Below, in pieces: positions 1 through 6,297 of a stretch of DNA of 6,346 bases (positions are counted from its first letter, which is position 1; each line of letters begins with the position of its first letter). This DNA is from an uncultured Gammaproteobacteria bacterium. Lineage in GTDB: Bacteria > Pseudomonadota > Gammaproteobacteria > Nitrosococcales > Methylophagaceae. The stretch lies in the NCBI GenBank assembly GCA_913058195.1, contig CAJXPP010000129.1, forward strand, positions 1 through 6,346. Reading direction: 5' to 3'. A model generated the notes under the pieces. The model was not told the DNA's origin and ran no database searches. It saw only the letters and a program-made list of their open reading frames with translations. The position numbers and the translations under genes are program-made.

Positions 1-44
1 ATCATGCCTAGTCTCGTGGGCTCGGAGATGTGTATAAGAGACAG
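1..44. other. Nextera i7 adapter with Tn5 mosaic end (assembly artefact)
   Basis: This is not genomic DNA. Bases 3-10 (CATGCCTA) match the Nextera N706 i7 index as I recall it. Bases 11-25 are the i7-side Nextera primer sequence, and bases 26-44 are the 19-base Tn5 mosaic end used in tagmentation kits. The exact reverse complement of all 44 bases is found at 6298-6341. Genomic sequence begins at about base 45. The block probably comes from untrimmed read-through at the contig end. Confidence 0.97.
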
Positions 45-119
45 GGTCTATTGTGTGAAATATTCATTATAATTGAGCAATAAAATACCATGTTTATAGT
101 ACTTTTCTCGAATTCTATT

Positions 120-144
120 TATGATATTCAGAGCTGAGATCATA
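120..144. other. imperfect inverted repeat just downstream of the tRNA-like gene
   Basis: TATGAT (120-125) is the reverse complement of ATCATA (139-144). An inner TCAG/CTGA pairing (128-131 with 134-137) leaves only a two-base loop, so the full hairpin is imperfect. It begins three bases past the CCA end of the tRNA-like gene. No T-run follows on either strand, so I do not call it a terminator. It could be a 3'-processing or decay structure, or chance in AT-rich DNA. Confidence 0.25.
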
Positions 145-146
145 AT

Positions 147-223
147 TGGTACGCGCGACAGGAATCGAAGCTATGACCTCCAGTTTCGGAAACTAGCACT
201 ATATCCAACTGAGCTACGGGCGC
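147..223 (-). tRNA. tRNA-Arg (anticodon CCG), degenerate and possibly a pseudo-tRNA
   Basis: Read on the minus strand from 223, the sequence has a GCGCCCG acceptor start, T8-A9, a D arm with G18-G19, a seven-base anticodon loop TTCCGAA with anticodon CCG at 187-189 (reads CGG, Arg), a T loop TTCGATT, discriminator A and an encoded CCA (147-149). It resembles gammaproteobacterial tRNA-Arg(CCG) throughout. The fold is damaged: acceptor pair 5-68 is C-C (218/155), D-stem pair 13-22 is C-T, and the nearly invariant T-stem pair 53-61 is C-C (170/162). In addition 1-72, 10-25, 28-42 and 50-64 are G-U wobbles. The anticodon stem itself is intact. The invariant loop bases survive, so it is either a decaying copy, an unusual but working tRNA, or a gene with errors near a contig end. 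The flanks show no other tRNA. Confidence 0.66.
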
Positions 224-232
224 TTTAAGAAT

Positions 233-238
233 ATTTTA
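233..238 (-). promoter_or_regulatory. possible -10 box for the tRNA-like gene
   Basis: On the minus strand TAAAAT (5 of 6 matches to TATAAT) ends nine bases before the tRNA 5' end, a distance that would place a transcription start a few bases upstream of the gene. No hexamer resembling TTGACA is found 16-18 bases further upstream, and the surroundings are AT-rich, so this is a weak call. Confidence 0.25.
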
Positions 239-309
239 GAGTTTTAGAGAGCTTAGGAATTAGTGGTACTTAACGGCTTTTCGATTAACTGCTAATTCAC
301 TCTAATGGG

Positions 310-321
310 CTAGATAACTAG
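310..321. promoter_or_regulatory. palindromic CTAG-N4-CTAG site resembling a TrpR operator core
   Basis: The sequence CTAGATAACTAG has two CTAG half-sites separated by four bases. It differs at one base from the 12-base core of the classical trp operator (CTAGTTAACTAG). It lies in the gap between the receiver gene and the tRNA-like gene. No tryptophan gene or convincing promoter is nearby, so the resemblance may be accidental. An alternative reading is a weak 4-bp hairpin. Confidence 0.15.
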
Positions 322-337
322 TCTCTACCTTGAAAAC

Positions 338-372
338 TTAACTATTAACTATTAACTATTAACTATTAACTA
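338..372. repeat. five perfect tandem copies of the heptamer TTAACTA
   Basis: Bases 338-372 are five uninterrupted copies of TTAACTA (TAGTTAA on the minus strand). The right-hand two copies supply the last codons and the stop of the receiver gene; the rest lies just past that stop. Seven is not a multiple of three, so the array passes through every codon phase and contains TAG and TAA on the minus strand. Any minus-strand frame entering it terminates within seven codons. Perfect copies suggest a recent origin or slippage. The array is short enough for copy number to vary between strains. Confidence 0.95.
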
Positions 373-811
373 ATTTCAAATTTGCAGCTGGCTTATAAGC
401 AAGTTCTGTTGAAAAATAATCCAACATTTCAGCAACAAGCTTACGGGGCAACCACGCTTCACCATCATTCACGACTCTTATCGCTTTTGCGAGCAAAGGT
501 CGCTGTTCTCGGCTAATATAACCACGTACTTTGAAAGCTGAGCTCTGTAACATCACAAAATCTGGGCTGTTCTCAATTAACACTATGATTGGTGCATCAG
601 GACACTGTAATGAACAAACATAACTTAATATATCGATATTAAGCTTCGTATTACTATCATCAATTACAATAATATTGGGCGCATAAGCTGCAACCTGATC
701 AACAAGCCGTTCAAGATGAGTTGGCTTGACTATATGAATCGTCATATCAGTCTCATTCATCAGTACTTTTGAACTTATCAAATCATCACTAACAATCACT
801 ACATTAATCAT
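359..811 (-). CDS. receiver-domain protein, NarL/LuxR-type response regulator lacking its DNA-binding domain
   Basis: The 150-residue product resembles the phosphoacceptor (REC) half of NarL/LuxR-family response regulators. It has acidic D9/D10 after strand 1, a candidate phosphoacceptor D51 at the end of strand 3 (IIVID), strand 4 (PIIVLI, 64-69), GYISR (97-101), and the family-typical AIRVVNDGEAWLPRKL (110-125). Such regulators usually continue to about 210 residues with a LuxR-type helix-turn-helix. Here the chain stops about 25 residues after the receiver, and no frame downstream encodes a helix-turn-helix. The final residues LVNS and the stop come from the TTAACTA array. The switch Thr/Ser position looks like I69 and the conserved Lys looks like R101, so phosphorylation signalling may be altered. 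I chose the ATG at 811 because it overlaps the slmA stop as ATGA and has GAGAG seven bases upstream. An earlier ATG at 847 would overlap slmA by 40 bases and gives residues foreign to a receiver. It is either a truncated gene or a stand-alone atypical receiver; its partner is unknown. Confidence 0.72.
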   Translation of the reverse strand: MINVVIVSDDLISSKVLMNETDMTIHIVKPTHLERLVDQVAAYAPNIIVIDDSNTKLNIDILSYVCSLQCPDAPIIVLIENSPDFVMLQSSAFKVRGYISREQRPLLAKAIRVVNDGEAWLPRKLVAEMLDYFSTELAYKPAANLKLVNS

Positions 812-1434
812 GCGTAGGCTCTCAATAAAGTTGAAAGCAATTGCCATTGCTCATCCCATGAAGCTAGCGGTGATTGGCGGTAACCTGTACGTACAAACTG
901 CTGTAAATGCCCTTCAACAACAGTTAGTAGTAGGTTAGCCGTTTCGTTTACGGGCCGCCCTCCAGCCTCTGTGAGCGTTAATTCTCTTTCTCGTAGTATT
1001 TGGCGAAACTGTGTTTCTAAACGTTCAAAGAACTGATTCACACGCTGTCGAAGCCGTTCTGTTTCACCTGTTAAGGCTGTGCCAATTAATATACTACTAA
1101 TTCCAGGGTTTTTTGCACTAAAACCAAGTAGCAGTGTGATTATTTTTTCACATCGAGCAACTGCATTTGGTTCGCTCTCTAAAATCTGTTTAATCAAGCC
1201 GAAGATAGTCTCTTCAGCAAATTCAATCAAACCTTCAAACATTCTTGCTTTACTTGGAAAATGCCGATATAACGCAGCTTCAGATACACCTAAGCCTTTT
1301 GCGAGTTGTGCCGTCGTGATTCGCTGGCCAGGATTTTGTTCCAGTTCATATGCCAAGGCTTCCAGAATAGCTTGTCTTCGCGATTTCTTTGCTTCTGCTC
1401 TACTCGGTTTTTGTTGCTCGTCGCTCACTGCCAT
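808..1434 (-). CDS. slmA: nucleoid occlusion factor SlmA, TetR family
   Basis: SlmA binds specific chromosomal sites and, when DNA-bound, blocks FtsZ ring assembly over the nucleoid. The 208-residue product has a basic N-terminal tail (9-20), then a TetR helix-turn-helix at about 38-60 containing RITTAQLAKGLGVSEAALYR and HFPSKARMF, nearly identical to E. coli SlmA (198 residues). The all-helical ligand/dimer domain follows, with LLLGF-AKNPG (101-110) and INQLFERIE-like RVNQFFERLE (131-140) matching that protein rather than generic TetR repressors. The gene overlaps the end of argB and its stop overlaps the next start as ATGA, so translation is probably coupled. Start choice is uncertain: the ATG at 1434 directly abuts the GAGGGGG Shine-Dalgarno, while a GTG at 1428 has better spacing and forms a GTGA overlap with the argB stop. 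The two options differ by two residues. Confidence 0.96.
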   Translation of the reverse strand: MAVSDEQQKPSRAEAKKSRRQAILEALAYELEQNPGQRITTAQLAKGLGVSEAALYRHFPSKARMFEGLIEFAEETIFGLIKQILESEPNAVARCEKIITLLLGFSAKNPGISSILIGTALTGETERLRQRVNQFFERLETQFRQILRERELTLTEAGGRPVNETANLLLTVVEGHLQQFVRTGYRQSPLASWDEQWQLLSTLLRAYA

Positions 1435-2333
1435 CCCCCTCGGATCAATGTACCTACGCCTTCATCTGTAAACATTTCTAGTAGTAGTGCATGCTGGACG
1501 CGACCATCAATAATATGCGCAGTGGTCACACCCGCCTGCACAGCATCAAGTGCACAGCCAATTTTAGGCAACATGCCACCATAGATAACGCCAGACTCTA
1601 CCAGCTCATTTACTTGTTTTGCATTCAGTCCCGTTAATAACGTGCCATCACCATCTAACAGTCCTGCAGTATTCGTCATTAAAATCAATTTTTCAGCTTG
1701 TAACACCTCGGCCATTTTTCCAGCAACAAGATCGGCATTAATATTATATGACTGCCCTTCAGGCCCAACACCAATAGGTGCAATAACAGGTATAAAATCA
1801 CTCTGAATAAGCATGTCAATAACGCTAGTATCAATGCTTTTTACTTTTCCTACATGACCTAAATCAACAAGCTCAGAAACATTCACTGCGGGATCAGTAC
1901 TATTACTGGCAATATCTAGTTTTTCTGCACAAATTAAACTGCCATCTTTGCCCGTTAAACCAACTGCACGACCACCATGTGTATTAATCAAATTTACAAT
2001 GCTTTTATTAACTTGGCCTCCCAATACCATTTCAACAACGTCCATTGTTTCGGTATCAGTCACTCGCATGCCGCCAATAAATTCACTTTCTTTACCAATG
2101 CGCTGCAACAAGTCTCCAATTTGTGGGCCGCCACCATGGACAACAATAGGATTAATTCCTACTGCTTTAAGTAGGACCACATCTCGAGCAAAACTATTCT
2201 TCAACGACTCATCTATCATGGCGTTACCACCATATTTAATGACTAATGTTTTGCCCTTAAAACGCTGTATATAAGGCAGTGCTTCTGTTAGAACTTGTGT
2301 TACATCAGTTGTTTTTTGTGTCTCTAAACTCAT
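1425..2333 (-). CDS. argB: acetylglutamate kinase ArgB
   Basis: ArgB phosphorylates N-acetyl-L-glutamate with ATP, the second step of arginine synthesis, in the cytoplasm. The 302-residue product has the amino-acid-kinase fold with all expected sites: K33 in VIKYGGNAM, the nucleotide/substrate glycine loop HGGGPQI (66-72), R90 in GMRVTD, N197 and D201 in NINAD, and catalytic K257 in GGMLPKI. These correspond to K8, R66, N158, D162 and K217 of the E. coli enzyme. It is longer than the 258-residue arginine-insensitive E. coli enzyme and carries an extra N-terminal helix (about 10-25). In the Pseudomonas and Thermotoga enzymes this helix builds arginine-inhibited hexamers, so feedback inhibition by arginine is inferred. 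The gene lies 13 bases after algC with a modest AAGAA ribosome site, and its end overlaps slmA. Confidence 0.98.
   Translation of the reverse strand: MSLETQKTTDVTQVLTEALPYIQRFKGKTLVIKYGGNAMIDESLKNSFARDVVLLKAVGINPIVVHGGGPQIGDLLQRIGKESEFIGGMRVTDTETMDVVEMVLGGQVNKSIVNLINTHGGRAVGLTGKDGSLICAEKLDIASNSTDPAVNVSELVDLGHVGKVKSIDTSVIDMLIQSDFIPVIAPIGVGPEGQSYNINADLVAGKMAEVLQAEKLILMTNTAGLLDGDGTLLTGLNAKQVNELVESGVIYGGMLPKIGCALDAVQAGVTTAHIIDGRVQHALLLEMFTDEGVGTLIRGGWQ
1435..1441 (-). promoter_or_regulatory. strong slmA ribosome binding site that bears on start choice
   Basis: The minus strand reads GAGGGGG immediately before the ATG at 1434. Counting from GAGG, the ATG is only three bases away, whereas the in-frame GTG at 1428 is nine bases away. 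The latter spacing is the more usual one, so slmA may initiate at GTG. The site lies inside the last codons of argB. Confidence 0.6.
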
Positions 2334-2346
2334 TGAATTTCTTTAT

Positions 2347-4800
2347 TTAAAATAGCAGTTTTAACGTCGGTTTTATTTGCAACATCTGTGCTTTAAACCG
2401 TTGTTGTATATCTTGTAATTCTTCAGCTGAATCAGCTTCAAATCGTAGTGTTAGACCAGGCATTGTATTAGAGGCTCGGACTAAACCCCAGCCATTTTTA
2501 TATTCAGCCCGTATTCCATCTAAAATACTTAGATCAGCCCCTTCAAATTGCCCTTCTCCTGCAAGCTGACGCATAAAAGAAGTGCTTTCACCTTCAGCCA
2601 TACCAACAAGTATTTCTGGTGTACTTTTACGTGAAGGTAAGGCGGTGAAAACCTCTGTTGCTTTACGCGATAAACTATCGTTGCTCAATACTTCCAATAA
2701 TCTACATGCAGCATATAAGGCATCATCAAAACCATACCAACGCTCTTTTATAAAAAAGTGACCACTAAATTCACCCGCTAACTGAGCGTCTACTTCCTGC
2801 ATTTTAGTTTTAATCAGAGAATGTCCAGATTTAACCATTATTGGCTTGCCACCAGCACTAGCGATCTCTCCAGCTAATAAGCTAGTGCATTTCACATCAT
2901 AGAGAATGGTTGCTCCCGCCACTCGGGATAGAATATCCTGGGCAAACAACATTAGTAATCTATCAGGGAAAATAGCTGTTCCGTTACCATCAACAACACC
3001 AAGCCTATCACCATCACCATCAAATGCCATACCTAATTCAGCATCATGTTCTTGTACAGCTTGAGATAAATCTCGTAAATTTTCTGGCTGGCTAGGATTA
3101 GGGTGATGATTAGGAAATTTCCCGTCAACTTCACAAAATAATTCAACAACTTCACATCCTATTGCTTTAAATAAAGCAGGTGCAATAGAACCAGCAATGC
3201 CATTACCGCAATCGATTACTACTTTTAAAGGCCGACCGATTTTGATATCACCAACTATACGGCTCACATATTCATAGCTAATACTTTCTTCTGAAATATC
3301 GCCTTTGCCGCTTTTTAGTTCATCATGCAGAATCCGTTGATGTAACTGCTGCAAGTCCTTTTGAGCCAGAGGCTGCCCAGCCATAACAATTTTTAAGCCA
3401 TTATAATCAGGTGGATTATGGCTGCCTGTAAGCATCACTCCTGACTGTGTCTTAAAATGCTCACATGCAAAATACATTACGGGTGTCGGCACTTCACCAA
3501 TATCAATCACATCACAACCACTTGCAAGAATGCCATTAATCACTGCTTTTCCTAAGCCAGGACTTGATAAGCGCGCATCTCGACCTACAATTAATTGACT
3601 AATTCCTTGCTCAATAGCCTCGCTACCAACTGCCTGCCCTAGCGCTTTAAATACATGCTCATCTAAATTCTGACCAACAATGCCGCGAATATCATTCATT
3701 CTAAAAATAGTTGGGTCGATATTAATAATTTCTTTTACTGCTACTGCATGGCTGGGTTCTCGGACTATATTCTCGACCTCTTCAATTTTTTTACTTATAC
3801 TTTCGGCTGTAGCACCTTTCTTCGCCGTATTATGATAATTTTCACGGCCCAAGGCTAAAATTTCAGTCACAAGTTTATTAAAGGGCTGCAAAGTTACATG
3901 ATATCTAGGTTTTAAAGCACCTGATTTAAGATCTGCTAATTGCGACTTAATAATCGATACATCGCGCTTTACTATATATGCCTTGACCCCTTCGAGTAAT
4001 AACCACATTAAGACCATAACAGCGAGAATAGCACCCAGTATCACTATTGATAATGCTTGGCTTAATGGTTTTTCTGGCCAGTAAGCTAAGTGCCAATAGG
4101 TATTTGGGATTTCATTAATAAATAGGGCCTTGCCCTGTTTATTGCTTTTATTGCCTTGACTAGCTAAAACAGTGATATTTTTCGAACCTTGTTGCAGTTC
4201 AATATAGCCTTTAAAATCTGCACTTTGATATAGTAAACTTGGAACAACATCTGCTGTCAATGTCACGACTAAGACGCCAACAACACTTCCAGAAGTATTG
4301 CTGATTCTTTGGGCTAATAATAAATAGGCTTCATCTGAACCTTGTTTTATTAAGCCTATTTGAGCAATACCATCCTTTTTTGCTTGGCGTAAGCTATTTA
4401 ATGTCGCGAATGAAATTGGCATACAACCATTAGTTGTAACTTCATCTACCTCAGCGCTTATTAAGCACAGACTCCTTGCACTTGGAAAATAAGAAAGTAG
4501 ATCTTGCTGCTGAAGTTCGATGAGTGAACTATCATTAAAGCTTAAAGAGCCAGAAACCTGTCTAGACTGCGCAATTGATTCCATTTGAGCTTGCACACTA
4601 TTAATCCGAGCAAGTGTAAATTCTTCAGCCATCATCGCTATCTTTTTTTGATAGTCGATCTGAACACTTTCAAACTCCTGATTAGAGGATTGTTGCTGCC
4701 ACAAAAAGCCCATAACAACAACAAAGCAACTTACACCAATAGTAACTAGTGAAATACCTTTGCTGCCTAATGATAATAAAAGCTTAGCTAACCCATCCAT
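2347..4800 (-). CDS. algC: phosphomannomutase/phosphoglucomutase AlgC with membrane-anchored N-terminal extension
   Basis: The enzyme interconverts mannose- or glucose-6-phosphate and the 1-phosphates, feeding GDP-mannose and UDP-glucose to surface polysaccharides. Residues ~362-817 align along their length with Pseudomonas AlgC (463 residues): phosphoserine S460 in TGSHNPPDYNG, Mg-binding D594/D596/D598 in DGDGDR, KSGHSLIK (657-664), sugar-specificity loop GEFSGH (676-681), and phosphate-binding RASNT (775-779). The first ~350 residues are extra. They contain a membrane segment at about 14-35, a ~210-residue region likely to be periplasmic, a second membrane segment at about 247-271, and a charged linker (~272-355). 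The catalytic domain is thus probably tethered to the inner face of the inner membrane. Oddities are N369 where Pseudomonas AlgC has active-site Tyr17, and MPG in place of TPV after RASNT. The start ATG has AAGGA six bases upstream (4807-4811). It lies 30 bases after dut and 13 before argB. Confidence 0.95.
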   Translation of the reverse strand: MDGLAKLLLSLGSKGISLVTIGVSCFVVVMGFLWQQQSSNQEFESVQIDYQKKIAMMAEEFTLARINSVQAQMESIAQSRQVSGSLSFNDSSLIELQQQDLLSYFPSARSLCLISAEVDEVTTNGCMPISFATLNSLRQAKKDGIAQIGLIKQGSDEAYLLLAQRISNTSGSVVGVLVVTLTADVVPSLLYQSADFKGYIELQQGSKNITVLASQGNKSNKQGKALFINEIPNTYWHLAYWPEKPLSQALSIVILGAILAVMVLMWLLLEGVKAYIVKRDVSIIKSQLADLKSGALKPRYHVTLQPFNKLVTEILALGRENYHNTAKKGATAESISKKIEEVENIVREPSHAVAVKEIINIDPTIFRMNDIRGIVGQNLDEHVFKALGQAVGSEAIEQGISQLIVGRDARLSSPGLGKAVINGILASGCDVIDIGEVPTPVMYFACEHFKTQSGVMLTGSHNPPDYNGLKIVMAGQPLAQKDLQQLHQRILHDELKSGKGDISEESISYEYVSRIVGDIKIGRPLKVVIDCGNGIAGSIAPALFKAIGCEVVELFCEVDGKFPNHHPNPSQPENLRDLSQAVQEHDAELGMAFDGDGDRLGVVDGNGTAIFPDRLLMLFAQDILSRVAGATILYDVKCTSLLAGEIASAGGKPIMVKSGHSLIKTKMQEVDAQLAGEFSGHFFIKERWYGFDDALYAACRLLEVLSNDSLSRKATEVFTALPSRKSTPEILVGMAEGESTSFMRQLAGEGQFEGADLSILDGIRAEYKNGWGLVRASNTMPGLTLRFEADSAEELQDIQQRFKAQMLQIKPTLKLLF

Positions 4801-4830
4801 CCTAATTCCTTGAAATTAAGTCCTAATATA

Positions 4831-5289
4831 TTAGTGTCGCCCGGTATGCCCAAAACCACCACTACCACGTTCTGAACTGCTAAATTCTTCTACTTTTTCA
4901 AACCCTACTTGCACGACAGGAATAAACACCATTTGAGCAATTCTCTCACCAATCACTATTTCAAATGCTGTTTGGCCTCTGTTCCAGCATGACACAAAAA
5001 CTTGTCCTTGGTAATCGCTATCAATCAGCCCCACTAAATTACCTAAAACAATACCATGTTTATGTCCTAATCCTGAACGAGGGAGTAATACAGCTGCTAA
5101 TGAAGGGTCATCAATATGGATTGCCAAACCTGTTGGGATCAAAATTGTTTTGCCCGGTTCTAAGATAATATTTTCATCTAAGCAAGCTCGTAAATCTAAA
5201 CCCGCCGAACCCGTCGTCGCGTAATCCGGTACCTCGATCGACTCACCCAGTCGTGAATCAAGAATTTTTAGTTGAATCTTTTGCATCAT
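4831..5289 (-). CDS. dut: deoxyuridine 5'-triphosphate nucleotidohydrolase (dUTPase)
   Basis: Dut hydrolyses dUTP to dUMP and pyrophosphate, keeping uracil out of DNA and supplying the thymidylate precursor; this family acts as a cytoplasmic trimer. Counting from the ATG at 5289 (152 residues), all five motifs are present: AGLDLRA (29-35), PRSGLG (70-75), GNLVGLIDSDYQG (83-95) with catalytic D90, ERIAQMVF (115-122), and the glycine-rich C-terminal arm RGSGGFGHTGR (141-151). It is close to E. coli Dut over its whole length. Two adjacent ATGs (5289, 5286) match the MMKK/MKK start of E. coli Dut. A TTG at 5298 is also open but unlikely. GAG lies four or seven bases upstream of the two ATGs. The start overlaps the coaBC end by about 30 bases, so translation is probably coupled. 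Confidence 0.97.
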   Translation of the reverse strand: MMQKIQLKILDSRLGESIEVPDYATTGSAGLDLRACLDENIILEPGKTILIPTGLAIHIDDPSLAAVLLPRSGLGHKHGIVLGNLVGLIDSDYQGQVFVSCWNRGQTAFEIVIGERIAQMVFIPVVQVGFEKVEEFSSSERGSGGFGHTGRH

Positions 5290-6297
5290 ATCGCTCAATA
5301 ATAAGAGTCATTAAATCTCTGGCTAATTGTGTTTTCGGTGCGAGTGGCAACACCTGTGAACCCGACGGCCAAAATACGTGTAATGAATTGTCATCTACTG
5401 CAAACCCTATTTTTTCACCAACACGGTTCGCAGCAATCATATCTAACTTTTTATCTTGTAATTTTTGCTTCGCATAATCTGTTACATTCTCTGTTTCAGC
5501 TGCAAACCCTACTATAAAAGGCTTTATCTTCTGTTGCGCCACAGTTGAAACAATATCTTTTGTTGGCAACAGATTTAACTTTAAATCACTGTGCTGCGTT
5601 TTCTTGATTTTATTATTCTTTACCTGCTCAGGTTTATAGTCAGCTATCGCTGCACAGGCTATAAAGATATCAAACTGTTCAATATCCTCCATTACAGCAT
5701 CATACATCTGCTGAGCGGTTTCAACATTCACTCTATTCACACCTGATGGTGTTGATAAATGAACTGGACCACTGATCAGGCTAACTTCTGCCCCAGCCTC
5801 AAGTGCTGCTTTTGCAACTGCAAAACCCATTTTCCCCGAACTTCTATTACCAATAAATCGTACTGGATCAATTGGCTCATACGTTGGTCCAGCAGTAATT
5901 AAAACACGTTTCCCTTGCAGCTTAGTCGGCACCATTAGACATACAAGTTCTGTAACAATATCTTCTGTTTCTACTAAACGACCTTCGCCCAACTCACCAC
6001 AAGCCTGAATACCACTAGCAGGCCCAATAATGTGAATGTTTCGTGATTGTAATATATTTATATTGTCTTGTGTCGCTTGATTGCTCCACATCTTGTTGTT
6101 CATTGCGGGAACAACTGCAAGTGGGGACTCACTTGCTAAACATAATGCCGCTAAAAGATCATCTGTTCGACCTTGCACCAACCGTGCAATTGAATCAGCG
6201 CTTGCAGGTGCAATAACTATCCAGTCCGCCCAGCGTGCCAGTGTAATATGACCCATTGATGCTTCTTGGTCAGCATCTAATAAGTCAGTAGCAACAG
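5258..6297 (-). CDS. coaBC: bifunctional phosphopantothenoylcysteine decarboxylase / phosphopantothenate–cysteine ligase CoaBC, 5' end missing
   Basis: CoaBC joins cysteine to 4'-phosphopantothenate (CoaB) and decarboxylates the product (CoaC, FMN-dependent) to 4'-phosphopantetheine for coenzyme A. The frame is open to the adapter junction at 6297, with 13 full codons before the ATG at 6256 that match the family. About 58 N-terminal residues (the GVSGGIAAYK FMN-binding region) are cut off by the window edge, not by mutation. Counting from the Met at 6256, CoaC shows the catalytic His at residue 3 (MGHI, E. coli H75), PAMNNKMW (50-57) and the substrate-clamp Cys in ACGELGEGR (85-93). CoaB follows from about residue 115 with GPTYEPIDPVR (123-133), N137 in GNRSSGKMG, AADY-type AAIADY (202-207), KIKK (216-219; includes the counterpart of E. 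coli K289) and GFAAET (250-255). Both activities therefore look intact. It is the most upstream gene visible, and its stop lies inside dut. Confidence 0.97.

Noticed and set aside
51..73. Plus-strand promoter with TTGTGT and TATAAT
   Set aside because: The spacer is only 11 bases, and no gene follows on the plus strand.
250..300. Rho-independent terminator after the receiver gene (TTAATCG/CGTTAA pairing)
   Set aside because: The stem is short with a bulge and no T-run follows on the minus strand.
224..358. A remnant of the lost helix-turn-helix downstream of the receiver gene
   Set aside because: All three minus-strand frames hit stops quickly and none contains a LuxR-type motif.
45..358. 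Possible CRISPR, integrase attachment site or small RNA in the left non-coding stretch
   Set aside because: Apart from the tRNA-like gene, the heptamer array and weak palindromes, I see no spaced repeats, no duplicated tRNA 3' end and no recognisable RNA fold.
812..847. Earlier ATG (847) for the receiver gene
   Set aside because: It adds 12 residues not expected before a receiver strand 1 and overlaps slmA by 40 bases. The ATG at 811 has ATGA coupling and a better-spaced GAGAG.
1079..2274. Several plus-strand open frames opposite slmA and argB
   Set aside because: They are antisense shadows of two clearly conserved genes, show no domain-like composition and have no ribosome sites.
5290..5298. 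TTG start at 5298 for dut
   Set aside because: A TTG start is less likely than the paired ATGs at 5289/5286, which align with the E. coli Dut start.
4965..5517. Plus-strand open frames opposite dut and coaBC
   Set aside because: They are short and antisense to dut and coaBC, whose frames show unbroken family motifs.
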